DNA of 64,000 bases from Zooshikella harenae (GCF_018837975.1 NZ_JAGSOY010000013.1:39085-103084); one strand, 5' to 3'. Shown: positions 35,591-45,256, numbered from the stretch's first letter. The notes: generated by a model not told the origin, from the sequence alone. A program made the numbers and translations.

Positions 35591-36292
35591 TCACATGCTT
35601 ACAGTCAAGCCCTGATCAGAGAACAATCGCTGCTCTAGCTCTGTCAAGGAAGAAACCTGATACCCTGGCATAATAGCCTCAGGTGTCGGGTTCTCATTCA
35701 CATTTAACCAACAGGTTTCAAACCCAGCGTTTATCCCCCCTAAAATATCAGTATCGGGGTTATCACCTACCATTAACACTTTATTTCGTTCTGGCTGTCC
35801 CATGACAGATAGGGCATGTTCAAAAATTGCTTGATGAGGTTTAGCAAAACCTACCTGCTCAGAAATAACGAGTATATCAAAGTATTCTCTAAGTCCCAGC
35901 CGCTCTAAACGAATTTGTTGCAACTCAGAGAATCCATTGGTGATTATGCCCAGTTTTACCTTGCCATAAAGCGCACTGACTAAACTATTCGCACCTTCCA
36001 AAGGTTTACAAATATCAGCCATTGCTGATAAAAAAGCACTATTTAAGTCTTTAGCTGAAACCTTTAACTTATCTGACCAGGTAGCAAAACGCTGATGCTG
36101 TAGCTGCTGTGCAGTAATATCACCGTTCTGATAATCGACCCAAAGAGGCTTATTAACGTCCTGATAGGCTTGGTAGTCATCAGTCGAAAACTCAACATTA
36201 AATTGAGCAAACATACGCTGTAGCCCACCGAATGCATCAAAGTGAAACAAGGTTTCATCCGCATCGAACAAAATCCACTCATAGTGCTTCAT
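35591..36292 (-). CDS. yjjG: HAD-family pyrimidine 5'-nucleotidase YjjG
   Basis: 233 residues from the ATG at 36292, eleven bases after AAGGAG; a GTG at 36304 would overlap that site. HAD motif I is LFDADETLF with Asp10 and Asp12, motif II is GIITNGF, and motifs III/IV are [12 protein letters not shown] and [13 protein letters not shown]. The C1 cap is helical. Sequence style and size (about 225) match YjjG, which dephosphorylates UMP, dUMP and dTMP and damaged pyrimidine nucleotides. With yjjX nearby the theme is nucleotide-pool cleaning, though the two are convergent, not an operon. Confidence 0.9.
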   Translation of the reverse strand: MKHYEWILFDADETLFHFDAFGGLQRMFAQFNVEFSTDDYQAYQDVNKPLWVDYQNGDITAQQLQHQRFATWSDKLKVSAKDLNSAFLSAMADICKPLEGANSLVSALYGKVKLGIITNGFSELQQIRLERLGLREYFDILVISEQVGFAKPHQAIFEHALSVMGQPERNKVLMVGDNPDTDILGGINAGFETCWLNVNENPTPEAIMPGYQVSSLTELEQRLFSDQGLTVSM

Positions 36293-36739
36293 TCCGTCTT
36301 CCACTCCTTTACTACATTGTCCAACATGTAAGCATCATCTTAACACTATTTTTTATCTCCTCTCTACCAATCACCAATCTTGTTCTTATGAGCGCTTTAC
36401 GATCTGAATCCCACTCTACAGCGAAGCCTTGCTTTGATAAAAGAATGACTATTTTTAATAAGCGACAACAACATCAGCCTAATATTTAACAAAAAATCAT
36501 TATTAAGCGACTGAAGCTAATTAATAAAATGTACTTTTGGGTCCAGTAGCTGGGAGAGATATTAAAGAAAACCAAGCTATACCCTTTGTGAAGGGTATAG
36601 CTACTGGAAAAATAAAGTGTTCAATTATTAGACGAAAGAATTGTGGGTAGTCAAATAAAATAACAAAAAATATTAATAAATGTTTTTATTAATATTCACG
36701 CTATATCTCCCCCCAAAAAAAGATAGAAATCTTTTCAGA
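36293..36739. other. Intergenic region containing nested palindromes
   Basis: About 450 bases; apart from the palindromes at 36542-36608 it is AT-rich with no supported gene. Confidence 0.4.
36542..36608. repeat. Nested palindrome of the TATACCC family
   Basis: An inner perfect hairpin, AGCTATACCCTT-TGTG-AAGGGTATAGCT (12-bp arms), lies at 36575-36602. A second inverted pair, TCCAGTAGCT at 36542-36551 and AGCTACTGGA at 36599-36608, shares its last four bases with the inner arm, so the two stems partly compete. Confidence 0.8.
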
Positions 36740-37102
36740 CTAACGAAAGCTAAAAAACTCTCTAAGAGAAGATGCAAGATTGATAATACCCTGGTCAGCT
36801 TCAACAATTTCAAAACCAGAATCAAAATAACGCTGATCTACATCTGGCTTACTCCACTGACTGACTGCTTTAAAATCAATATATACTTCTGTAGGGCTAA
36901 CTTCATGAGGAATTTTAATCCGCATTTCAAAAGCCTCCCCCACCATGATAGGAATTTCACTAATCAACATAAGTCCTTGAGCAGAAATATTACCTATATA
37001 CCCAATCGGACGATCAGTGAAACGATTATATATTGTTAAATAAGCATTTAACTGGTGGCGTGTAATAGCACGCTGTTCTCTAGAAGGATATGCTTTACCC
37101 AT
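36740..37102 (-). CDS. PilZ-domain protein
   Basis: 120 residues from the ATG at 37102; a TTG twelve codons upstream is the alternative. The c-di-GMP-binding RxxxR motif is visible as RAITR near residue 10-14, followed by the NISAQG form of the D/N-x-S-x-x-G motif near 38. The rest is the short beta barrel (IPIMVGEAFEMRIKIP, QRYFDSGFEI). It is a single-domain c-di-GMP receptor in the cytosol, likely affecting motility, adhesion or matrix. No partner gene is adjacent. Confidence 0.85.
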   Translation of the reverse strand: MGKAYPSREQRAITRHQLNAYLTIYNRFTDRPIGYIGNISAQGLMLISEIPIMVGEAFEMRIKIPHEVSPTEVYIDFKAVSQWSKPDVDQRYFDSGFEIVEADQGIINLASSLREFFSFR

Positions 37103-37438
37103 CGTCGCCCAATACCAAGGTAATATAGCCCACCTCAAATATATACAAAAATATGCGAACGTTCACCCAAAAAAAATATGCATTAACTCTCAATCTAAAT
37201 GCGTATTTTTTAATATCTATCCCTTATCGTGGGATAGATTACTGGATAAAAACTCAAGAATGTATATTTTCGTTAATTTAAGGTATAAGACAATTTAGTT
37301 AAATATTAATGACGCATAAAATATACTATCGACCAAATTGCCAAAAGTGCAACTGCTTTAATTCGTTAATAACACTATTTCAACAAACGTACTATTAAAG
37401 AATGCCCCTTAATAAGGGTATATTTTAAGGTAGGTATT
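37103..37438. other. AT-rich intergenic region, no gene seen
   Basis: About 336 bases. A weak CCCTTATTAAGGG palindrome near 37404 could help end the lipoprotein transcript; otherwise nothing specific. Confidence 0.35.
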
Positions 37439-37804
37439 TTATTTCAGAGGGCTTTGAGCACCACCTAGCACTTTCAGTCTTGCTCTTGCCCGGAATGCAT
37501 ATTCAGATTCAGGATAAACTTTCACAATATAACGATAAGTCTCTACAGCATCCATGAGATAACCTTGTCTTTCCAAGCATAATCCTCGTAAAAAAGAGAC
37601 CTCTGGCTGAAAATAACGTCGAGCACGGATTAACCGATCAACACGACTTAATGAATGCAATGTCGCAACACAGTCACCGTTATAATAATGCTCATACGCC
37701 ATATCTAACTGGTTGCTAATACGATGTGTAGTACAAGCCGATGTAAAACAAACAACAGCCACAATGCTACACCATTTATAACCTCGTGCTAGCAACAACC
37801 TCAT
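37439..37804 (-). CDS. Small TPR-like lipoprotein
   Basis: 121 residues from the ATG at 37804. A signal sequence ends in the lipobox TSAC with Cys24. The mature part is helical: MAYEHYYNGDCVATLHSLSRVD and AVETYRYIVKVYPESEYAFRARARL match tetratricopeptide-type helices as in outer-membrane assembly lipoproteins. It is too short to be a BamD or YfgL homologue. The gene is alone; the partner is unknown. Confidence 0.75.
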   Translation of the reverse strand: MRLLLARGYKWCSIVAVVCFTSACTTHRISNQLDMAYEHYYNGDCVATLHSLSRVDRLIRARRYFQPEVSFLRGLCLERQGYLMDAVETYRYIVKVYPESEYAFRARARLKVLGGAQSPLK

Positions 37805-38031
37805 AGTCAACCACCATTCCCATCAAAACCAAGACTGTTATAGGCATTATCGGAGTATAGTGCAAAAACTTTAGTATCTTTGGTTAGACATAGGCTTATA
37901 GATGGCTATAACCTAGGAGGCTGGCTCGTATCTCTGTAGATGTAAACAAGGAAAAATATTAGAAGAGGAAATCAAAAAGGAAGGAGCAAGCTGGCACCCA
38001 AAAGCTCAGGTACCAGCCTTATAAAAAATGA

Positions 38032-39003
38032 CTATTCAGTTATCACTTTTTTGACTTTTTCGACAGCTTTAATATTCGCCATAACACGACGATTACGCTG
38101 ACGACCTTCTGGTGAACCATTATCAGCTACAGGCTCAGACTCACCTTTACCAATTGCAGTCAAACGCCCTGGTTGGATGTTATATTGCTCAATCAATGCT
38201 TGACGAACGGCATCTGAACGAGACTGAGATAACATAAGGTTATATGCATCATTACCCACAGAGTCTGTATGCCCTTCTATGGTCACATGGATATTTGAGT
38301 AACGTTGCAAGAAAGAAGCAACTTTTTCCAGTTCAGGGTAGTACTCTGGTTTAATAACGGACTTATCAAAGTCAAACTCAATATTTAAACGAATACTGAC
38401 GGGCTTATCTACATAGATTTCTTTTGGTTGTGGTGCTGGTGGTGGTGGCTCTTTGCGAACAATGGCTCGTTTAGTTTCACCTAGTGCCAACTTCACTGAC
38501 AGCATTACAGCCTGGTCATGTGTTTCATTGTCAAGGCTATAGTAATCACGTACATCAGCACGCAATGCTACACGATCTGTCAGCTCACGCTCAACACCAA
38601 CACCTAAGCCAAGTAATGTCTCATCATCTGTGCCCGCATCGCTGGGGTCAATACGCATGTGAGCAGCACTGGCTAGTGCATAAGGTTTCCATTTACCGAC
38701 AGGTGCAATGTAATACATGCTGTCTAAATGATACCACTTGGCATCAATATTGTTATCTAGTCCAGGGTTTTCAGTATTATTAATTTTACCAAACCCCAAT
38801 TGAACAGCCAGGTTGGAATTAATTTGATAACCAAAGTCTAAGCTGTAAAGGTAGTCATCTTCGATATCACGGTCATTATCAAAGAAATATTTTCCGAATG
38901 AAGGCGCTACATAAGCATGTGGAACAACTTCCTCTTCAGCCATAACAGAGTGGCTTGCTAGCGCAAAAATAACGCCTGTAGCAAACAGGGATAATTTTTT
39001 CAT
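38032..39003 (-). CDS. OmpA family outer-membrane protein
   Basis: 323 residues. A signal peptide (1-22, VMA cleavage) precedes an eight-strand barrel (about 25-175). A Pro-rich hinge (about 186-195) follows, then a peptidoglycan-binding OmpA domain (about 205-318) with NIEFDFDKSVIKPEYYPELE, IEGHTDSVGNDAYNLMLSQ and the GRQRNRR motif. It links the outer membrane to the cell wall. It is monocistronic with a long leader region upstream. The architecture is that of classic OmpA/OprF-type porins. Confidence 0.93.
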   Translation of the reverse strand: MKKLSLFATGVIFALASHSVMAEEEVVPHAYVAPSFGKYFFDNDRDIEDDYLYSLDFGYQINSNLAVQLGFGKINNTENPGLDNNIDAKWYHLDSMYYIAPVGKWKPYALASAAHMRIDPSDAGTDDETLLGLGVGVERELTDRVALRADVRDYYSLDNETHDQAVMLSVKLALGETKRAIVRKEPPPPAPQPKEIYVDKPVSIRLNIEFDFDKSVIKPEYYPELEKVASFLQRYSNIHVTIEGHTDSVGNDAYNLMLSQSRSDAVRQALIEQYNIQPGRLTAIGKGESEPVADNGSPEGRQRNRRVMANIKAVEKVKKVITE

Positions 39004-39189
39004 AAGCTTAAAACTTCTCCAGTACTATCACGTTTCTGTGGAAAATTATATTTAATCAATCTGCACAATAACAGTGAAATAATGTAACCTGATGGTAATA
39101 ATTAGACTTTTTTCTTAAATTTACACAACGTAAACTTTGTAAAAAAAAACTACAACAGTTAAAACTACAGTTTAAGGAATGGAACGCCT

Positions 39190-40161
39190 GTGTCCCAAGA
39201 ATACTTAATGCAACATACAACACAGCATGTGCTGTTATTCATTGATTTACATACAAATATTGCATCTACAACAGCAAAGCTATCACTCATTCCCAAAAAA
39301 AATATAAAACAAGTCACTCTATTTTTGGAATACTATCAACATCACTTTTTTGTGAATCACTTTCTACCAGACTCACTTCAAACAAAGCTGCACCAACAAT
39401 GGAAAGTACAGCTTGAGCAACACATTAAACCGATCCTAAACTGGTGTATTCAGCATCAATACCATCATCATATTATTTACGGAGAACACGCACATTCGCT
39501 AGAAGCACTCATTGACTTTATTCAAAAGCAGCACGTTGATCTTTATATAAAGCCAACGTCTTACCATGAACAGAAAGCCAACGTACTGAATCACAATGAC
39601 ATCTACCTACTTAATACGTGTAGGGTCCCAATTTATATTTGTGATACATCAACATTTGAAGAAGAGCCTGAAGTAACTATTCAGTCAGTCTTAAATGTTC
39701 TCATTTGTGTAGATCCGTTACCTGATAATGATGTGTTTTCTTTTGATAGCACACTCATTGAGTATGCTGAGTCTTATTTTAATAACTTACCGGTACATTT
39801 TCATATCGTACATACGTATTCGCCCTTACCTGAAGCAATTATGCTAGAAACTGATCTTGTTTCAGAATACAAAAAGCATACAGAAAATATACTCCAACAA
39901 CGGCAAGAAGCACTTACCAAACTGCAACAACAGTTTTCCATTGTAAATCACGGCAGGTGTCATATGCTGCAAGGGATACCAGATATTGTAATCCCTAAAC
40001 TGGCAGAAGAATTTAGCATAGACATTTGTCTACTGGGCTATCACTCACATAGCCACTGGCAACAAGCTATCTACGGAAACATCACAAAAAAATTAATTGA
40101 AAAAATGCGGTGTGACCTACTAATAAAACCAAAAACAAGTCACAAAGAAATAGCAAACTAA
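39190..40161 (+). CDS. Tandem universal stress protein
   Basis: 323 residues starting at GTG; an ATG at 39208 is the alternative. Two Usp-like domains (about 5-150 and 160-320), as in UspE. The second ends with the family pattern DICLLGYHSHSHWQQAIYG, then KLIEKMRCDLLIKPK, but the ATP-binding G-x2-G-x9-G-S/T motif is degenerate. The sequence is unusually rich in His and Gln. It is probably a non-ATP-binding stress protein. It is divergent from ompA-like and followed by a repeat element. Confidence 0.75.
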   Translation: MSQEYLMQHTTQHVLLFIDLHTNIASTTAKLSLIPKKNIKQVTLFLEYYQHHFFVNHFLPDSLQTKLHQQWKVQLEQHIKPILNWCIQHQYHHHIIYGEHAHSLEALIDFIQKQHVDLYIKPTSYHEQKANVLNHNDIYLLNTCRVPIYICDTSTFEEEPEVTIQSVLNVLICVDPLPDNDVFSFDSTLIEYAESYFNNLPVHFHIVHTYSPLPEAIMLETDLVSEYKKHTENILQQRQEALTKLQQQFSIVNHGRCHMLQGIPDIVIPKLAEEFSIDICLLGYHSHSHWQQAIYGNITKKLIEKMRCDLLIKPKTSHKEIAN

Positions 40162-40532
40162 AGTATATACCCATAACGAAGGGTTTTTAGGGGCGGCCGT
40201 CAAGTGATGAAGCCCCAGGAGCTTATATTAATAAGTGACTGGGGTGAAGAACGCTGACAACAAACCATAAAAATGATTCGTGAAGGGTATACCTCTAAAA
40301 ATAGCGATTTTTTTAAAACACCAAGTCATCTTCACTGGCCTGAACAGGCCAGCACTAAAACTCTCGTACACAAATAAAAGCTTCAGTTATTAAAAGACTG
40401 TGTTGAATTCATGTTATATACCCTTCGCTTTGAGTATAGTTAAAGCTTGGCACTATAAATATATTAAGCACGTGTTGTTAGGTGTTAAAAAAGTAAGAAC
40501 TATCACAAATGCATTTATGATAAAGTTTACAG
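40162..40532. other. Intergenic region with MITE-like element and palindromes
   Basis: About 370 bases between convergent genes, mostly made of repeats: the composite element at 40166-40291, a transposon-end-like AT tract after it, a perfect hairpin CTGGCCT-gaac-AGGCCAG at 40335-40352, and a degenerate TATACCC palindrome at 40417-40438. Confidence 0.6.
40166..40291 (+). mobile_element. MITE-like composite repeat, copy 1 (126 bp)
   Basis: Begins TATACCCATAACGAAGGG and ends GATTCGTGAAGGGTATA, so the ends are inverted (TATACCC/GGGTATA). The core includes GCCGTCAAGTGATGAAG (40196-40212), a CCCCAG/CTGGGG-bounded hairpin and GACAACAAACC. The same ordered segments recur at 41642-41878. No open frame is present. 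Confidence 0.75.
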
Positions 40533-41441
40533 CTAACTATGTAAAAACCTCACTACAAATGGTTTTACTAAGTTAAAAAACCAATAACCCAAAATACCCC
40601 CAACAATAATAACAGTCACTATCGACCAGCCTGATGCTCTATTATTTTTAACTTCACTTTTCTTTAGTCTATGATCAATCTTAACAACAGGTATACTTTG
40701 GGGCTGTCCAAGCCGTTTCTCTTGATAATTACCCTCTTGACTGATGACCTCGTTAGCTCCACATGCCTGCATTTTATGATTATGTTCAATTTTAATTTGT
40801 GATCTTCTTAGCGTGTTATGCTGATTATCTGGTGGACCAATTATCATGAACTCTAACTGATCCAGCCTAATGCGATCCCCTGACTTCAAACGTTGTTCAG
40901 CAACAGGCTCATCATTGACAAAAGTACCATTTATTGATGAAAGATCCTTAATAAAAAGGACGTCCTCCAACAAGCATAATTCTGCATGACGACGAGATAA
41001 GTAAGGAGAGTTAATTTTAATATCACAATCAATCGCACGCCCAATAAGTAAAGTATCATTTACAGGATATGTCTTTTCAGGTAAGGAGCGATCCACGACC
41101 TTTAAAAACCAGCCACTAACCGCTTTTTTGGGAAGTTCAATGGGAGGTTGAATATGTTTTGGATCACTGAGTAACAACTCTACATGACCCAACCTAATTG
41201 TATCGCCCACATTCAGCTGACAGCTTGATACAACAGGTACATCATTTACCCAAGTGGTGCCCCGTTGAGTTAATTCAACGAGTGTCACACGATTATCTTT
41301 AACAATTAAGTCGACATGTTCCGGTAAAATACTTGGGTCTTTAATCACAAAGTCACAATCACCATGACTGCCTATTGTTACGCGCTGGGAAACCAGCCAC
41401 ATCGATTGTTTTGTATGATATTTATAGCCCAGTTTTAACAT
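40533..41441 (-). CDS. Membrane-anchored protein with two FHA domains
   Basis: 302 residues from the ATG at 41441; a TTG five codons upstream is less likely. FHA domain 1 (about 15-80) is degenerate (VTIGSHGDCDFVIKDPSI, then WVNDVPV). FHA domain 2 (about 105-180) is canonical: GRAIDCDIKINSPYLSRRHAEL, ending LSSINGTFVND, with the phosphothreonine-binding Gly-Arg, Ser-x-x-His and Asn residues. A charged linker and one C-terminal membrane helix (about 265-287) follow. It would read phosphothreonine on a partner at the inner membrane. The gene is flanked on both sides by direct copies of the composite repeat, and a kinase-like gene diverges from it. Confidence 0.9.
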   Translation of the reverse strand: MLKLGYKYHTKQSMWLVSQRVTIGSHGDCDFVIKDPSILPEHVDLIVKDNRVTLVELTQRGTTWVNDVPVVSSCQLNVGDTIRLGHVELLLSDPKHIQPPIELPKKAVSGWFLKVVDRSLPEKTYPVNDTLLIGRAIDCDIKINSPYLSRRHAELCLLEDVLFIKDLSSINGTFVNDEPVAEQRLKSGDRIRLDQLEFMIIGPPDNQHNTLRRSQIKIEHNHKMQACGANEVISQEGNYQEKRLGQPQSIPVVKIDHRLKKSEVKNNRASGWSIVTVIIVGGILGYWFFNLVKPFVVRFLHS

Positions 41442-41905
41442 GAATAGATTTTCCAACGAAGGATGTTTAGCCTTCAGTAAAAGTATGCTCTTAACAGGTA
41501 CTCATCGCGAAGAGTATAAATAACACCACTTTTTTCTCAGTCTGCTAAACACGCACTTAACAGTTAACAAAGCTGGCGTCATAATAGTTCATTTACAGTA
41601 AAACCTGCAAAAGTTCTAGACATTATTGATAAATCGCTGACTATACCCATAACGAAGTATTTTTAGTGGGGCTAGTCAGGTCTGTTAAGACAAGCAATAG
41701 CAACAATCGTTGTTTTAAAAGCGCTAGCTGGGCCGTCAAGTGATGAAGTCCCAAGAGTTTTATAACTATTAAGTGGCTGGGGTAACAGTTAAATGCTCCT
41801 GCATAAACTACATTCCCACCATCCTTGGTGGTCAAGAATACCGACAACAAAGCCTAAAAGTGATTCGTAAAGGATATATTCCAGTCTATTAATACTATCT
41901 ACAGA
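41442..41905. other. Intergenic region with composite repeat copy 2
   Basis: About 460 bases between divergent FHA and kinase-like genes. Half of it is the composite repeat; a degenerate palindrome TACTC-atcgcga-AGAGTA lies near 41500-41517. Promoters must lie around or inside the repeat. Confidence 0.55.
41642..41878 (+). mobile_element. MITE-like composite repeat, copy 2 (237 bp)
   Basis: Same order and orientation as copy 1: TATACCCATAACGAAG start, core GCCGTCAAGTGATGAAG (41732-41748), a GGCTGGGGT block, GACAACAAAGCC, and GTGATTCGTAAAGGATATA end. It is longer because of two internal insertions, about 60 bases before the core and about 50 after it. It lies directly upstream of the pseudokinase gene. 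Confidence 0.75.
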
Positions 41906-44152
41906 ATGCTCAAGCTAAATAACTACACTTTACTATCTCTTATTGCAGGTAACGATAGAAAAAAAGCTTATTATGCTATTGATCGTTTAAAGCAACGTTA
42001 TGTTATCGTTAAAATTATTAACCCTGCAAATGGTAATCAAAGTAAATTAGATACGACATTATTTAAAAAAAATGCTGCACTCACATCAGATCTGATCCAC
42101 CCTCATATCATCAGTATTTATGATTATGGTCTTACCTCTAGTGACTTCCCTTATTTAGCAATGGAATACTGTGAAAATGGTAGTCTCACAGATAAAATTC
42201 AAGAAGGCTTAACATTAGACAAAACGCTACAAATACTGCAACAAATTGCTAATGCACTTACCTTTGTTCATAAAGCACATATTATTCATGGTCAATTAAA
42301 ACCCAATAATATTTTATTTCGTAGTGACGGCTCTGTGGTACTCACTGATTTTAACAATACCTCACTCAATACGATCACAAAGCAACAGTCTGCAGCATTT
42401 TTTTCGTGTAGCTATACCCCTGAATATATGAGCCCCGAGCAAGCAAGGCGTGTGTCGTTTGATACTCGAAGCGACTTATACAGCCTGGGTATTATCTGTT
42501 ATGAAATGCTTTTGGGTTTTCCCCCTTTTCGAGGAGATACCCCGCTTAGGATTAGCTTAAAACATTTAAATTCAGCTATCCCTCAACTCCCTGAAAAATA
42601 CCGTGGATTACAACTTTTTCTTAACCAGTTATTAGCAAAAAATCCACAACATCGCTTTCAAACTGCAAAAGAGGTTTCATTTGCCTTACGCCAGCTACAG
42701 TATCAATTTCTTGAACACGGTCACCTTCGTGCAGCCCCCCCGGAGAACAATGCTTCCAACCCTTATATAGTTGCCAACGCACTATCATCCCCCAATGAGC
42801 CTCAAAAACAATCTGCGGGAAAATCCTATTTGATTGCAGGCCTGGTCTTAACAATTCCAAGCATATTACTGCTTAATAACAATGGGCTAAAGTCCGATAC
42901 CCCCTATAGTTCAAATGAGCAAGAACGCTCAGTGATGAATCAAACTAGTGATATCGCCATCAGTATGCCTTTGATAATTAATGTCACCCCCAAAGATGCG
43001 ACTATCCAATTTAATCACTCTGCCCATTCATTTCATCAAGGGATGTTACTTGCACCTGGTCACTATTCTCTAAGCATCACCAAATCTGGTTATCAATCTC
43101 AACAGGTCAATATACACCATAATCAGCAAATACCGACCCAGTTAAACCTTACGCTCTCTCCTGCTCTTTATTCTGTACATATAAAAGCTCATCCTCCAGG
43201 CAGCACCATTCGTATTATTAACATAAAACCCAAGTACACAAAAAATTTGCAGTTATCTCCCGGACGTTACCTTGTTGAGGTTTCTCACCCAGGTTATCAA
43301 GCTAAACGCCAATGGCTAGAAATAACATCCTCTGCAATTGAGCAAACCATCAGCCTGTCTCCCGCTATGAAGCAAGGAAAAATTCTTCAACACCCTTTAG
43401 CAAAAGGTGGTTACGGGCCGAAAATGGTTGTAATACCCAATGGTCGTTTTAGGATGGGAGATAATGATGGCATGGGTTCAGCAAGTGAAAAGCCGCTGCA
43501 TTGGGTAAATTTCGCCGACGACTTTGCTATGAGTCAATACGAAATCACACAGGCAGATTTTGCCCAATTTATTGAAGAAACAGGTTACGTATTTCATGAA
43601 AAGATCAGCAAATTTCATGAAAAGATCAGCAAAAAAGAACATCATAAGCCTATAACCCACACATCTTGGCATGATGCGCAAGCGTATGCTCAGTGGATCA
43701 GTAAACAAACAGGATACACATATCGCCTTCCCAGTGAAGCAGAATGGGAATATGCCGCCAGAGCAGGTGGATACACTCGCTTTGTTTGGGGAAACCAGCC
43801 TCGTACTAACAAAGCTAACTGTTTAGAAGGATGTTGGGCAAATCCCTTGAAAGGCTTACTGAAAGGTTCACAAACTATGTCTGTAGGGCAATACTCAGCA
43901 AATGACTTTCAGTTATTTGACATGGCTGGCAACGTTGCAGAGTGGACACAAGACTGTTACCAAAACTCATATCGTCAACACCCTGCCGATGGTCGCCCAG
44001 TAAACAAAGCCCATTGCAGTCATCGCGTCATTCGTGGTGGCAGTTTCACTGATTCTATTGAAAACCTACGCATTGCTCGAAGAGCAAAGCGAACTCCCGC
44101 TTACAAGGATGAACAAATTGGCTTTAGGCTTGTGCTTGAGCTAAAACGATAG
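41906..44152 (+). CDS. Pseudokinase - PEGA - FGE/sulfatase-modifying-factor-like protein
   Basis: 748 residues. An N-terminal serine/threonine kinase fold (about 1-270) keeps Lys36, Asn135 and helix features, but the catalytic HRD is HGQ (128-130) and DFG is DFN (148-150), and the Gly-rich loop is degenerate. Loss of the catalytic Asp indicates a pseudokinase. A hydrophobic helix (about 308-326) may anchor it. Two PEGA-like beta repeats (about 350-485) follow, then an FGE-sulfatase domain (about 495-746) with RLPSEAEWEYAARAGG, NVAEW and RVIRGGSF. The FGE catalytic cysteines after RGGSF are absent. A 21-bp tandem duplication lies in this domain. The neighbouring FHA protein suggests a phospho-signalling module. 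Confidence 0.85.
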   Translation: MLKLNNYTLLSLIAGNDRKKAYYAIDRLKQRYVIVKIINPANGNQSKLDTTLFKKNAALTSDLIHPHIISIYDYGLTSSDFPYLAMEYCENGSLTDKIQEGLTLDKTLQILQQIANALTFVHKAHIIHGQLKPNNILFRSDGSVVLTDFNNTSLNTITKQQSAAFFSCSYTPEYMSPEQARRVSFDTRSDLYSLGIICYEMLLGFPPFRGDTPLRISLKHLNSAIPQLPEKYRGLQLFLNQLLAKNPQHRFQTAKEVSFALRQLQYQFLEHGHLRAAPPENNASNPYIVANALSSPNEPQKQSAGKSYLIAGLVLTIPSILLLNNNGLKSDTPYSSNEQERSVMNQTSDIAISMPLIINVTPKDATIQFNHSAHSFHQGMLLAPGHYSLSITKSGYQSQQVNIHHNQQIPTQLNLTLSPALYSVHIKAHPPGSTIRIINIKPKYTKNLQLSPGRYLVEVSHPGYQAKRQWLEITSSAIEQTISLSPAMKQGKILQHPLAKGGYGPKMVVIPNGRFRMGDNDGMGSASEKPLHWVNFADDFAMSQYEITQADFAQFIEETGYVFHEKISKFHEKISKKEHHKPITHTSWHDAQAYAQWISKQTGYTYRLPSEAEWEYAARAGGYTRFVWGNQPRTNKANCLEGCWANPLKGLLKGSQTMSVGQYSANDFQLFDMAGNVAEWTQDCYQNSYRQHPADGRPVNKAHCSHRVIRGGSFTDSIENLRIARRAKRTPAYKDEQIGFRLVLELKR
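43592..43633 (+). repeat. 21-bp in-frame tandem duplication
   Basis: Two exact adjacent copies of a 21-base unit encoding FHEKISK in the FGE-like domain. Perfect identity suggests a recent duplication. Confidence 0.95.
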
Positions 44153-44176
44153 TCAAGCACATATTCCTTTCTTATG

Positions 44177-45256
44177 TTATCGAGCCAGCTGCTGAATCAC
44201 TTTACCACAAAACTGCTGTGCAATATTGTCAGTAAATTCCTTAGCTTTTTCTCGCACATGAATGTTGGGAGCTGTAGCAGGATTATATTGATCAAGCGCT
44301 TCTAATGGGAGGAGTTTAACCTCACAATAAGCACTTTCTTCAGTCATTTTTTCCGCAAGTTCTCGCCTACTCTGGTCAGAGTTTTTAACAATAACTATGT
44401 CCCAACGGCTTCGATTCCAATAAGGTTTTATTTCTTGAGCACGCTTAGCAGGTATAGTCTGCTTCATTGATTTGGAACTGTTTGCAAACTTCATGTTAAC
44501 CACTGCAGGTGACTCTACGACAGGTTGATCATTAAGTAGAATGTAACCTAATTTAGGCCATTCTTGATTTAACAGTCGGTTCAACAATGTAACATTATAA
44601 GGGTTATCTGTATTAAAAACATTACTTAAACTATTTGACATCATCCAGCTTTGCATAACACAGCTGGTAATGCCTTGGGACTCTCGTGTAGGGCACTGAC
44701 TTTCCACACTTGCAACAAATCTAACGTGATATTTCAAGGTATTTTTTAAGGATGCCAACCGTAAGCCGTAATTATTTCTATACTCGTGAAATAAACGTGT
44801 AGTGCGGTCAATATCAGGAATTATTTCCAGCTCATCGGTTAATTTATAAGCTGGAGTCAATAATCCTTTTTGCTGCTTTAACAAACGTTTAATGAGCTGA
44901 TGATCACCAGATGGTATGAAAAAAGTAGCAACAGCATAAGGCTTAGCAATAAGTTGCGACTTAACAACTCTACTGGCTTGACTCAGTTGTGTGGATGTTA
45001 AACCTGTTGGTTGACCTGCAGCATCAAAGAAAGCAAAGTAATATTGGCCATTCTCCCCTGTCAACCACTGATGAGGTCGCTTAAACTGTGCTTCATAGGC
45101 ACCTAAGCGTTTTGCGTAATCATCACCTTTATAATCAAAGGGGGCATCTTCAGGACTCACAGAGGAAAATCCACCTCCAGAACGTGTACCTTGTGTGCCA
45201 CACCCTACCAACAACACACTCAGCAGTAACAAACAACTCTGTGACAACTTCAGCAT
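44177..45256 (-). CDS. Uncharacterised lipoprotein
   Basis: 359 residues. The signal sequence ends in the lipobox LVGC with Cys19, followed by a Gly/Ser linker (GTQGTRSGGGFSS). The mature domain is mixed alpha/beta with scattered cysteines (SQCPTRESQGITSCVMQ, CEVKLLPLEAL, QFCGKV). No family is recognised. It converges on the pseudokinase gene, with 24 bases between stops. It is probably an envelope protein; a link to the FHA/pseudokinase pair is only positional. Confidence 0.7.
   Translation of the reverse strand: MLKLSQSCLLLLSVLLVGCGTQGTRSGGGFSSVSPEDAPFDYKGDDYAKRLGAYEAQFKRPHQWLTGENGQYYFAFFDAAGQPTGLTSTQLSQASRVVKSQLIAKPYAVATFFIPSGDHQLIKRLLKQQKGLLTPAYKLTDELEIIPDIDRTTRLFHEYRNNYGLRLASLKNTLKYHVRFVASVESQCPTRESQGITSCVMQSWMMSNSLSNVFNTDNPYNVTLLNRLLNQEWPKLGYILLNDQPVVESPAVVNMKFANSSKSMKQTIPAKRAQEIKPYWNRSRWDIVIVKNSDQSRRELAEKMTEESAYCEVKLLPLEALDQYNPATAPNIHVREKAKEFTDNIAQQFCGKVIQQLAR

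Noticed and set aside
41641..41850. Minus-strand open frame of 69 codons
   Set aside because: It lies entirely inside the composite repeat copy 2 and has no counterpart in copy 1.
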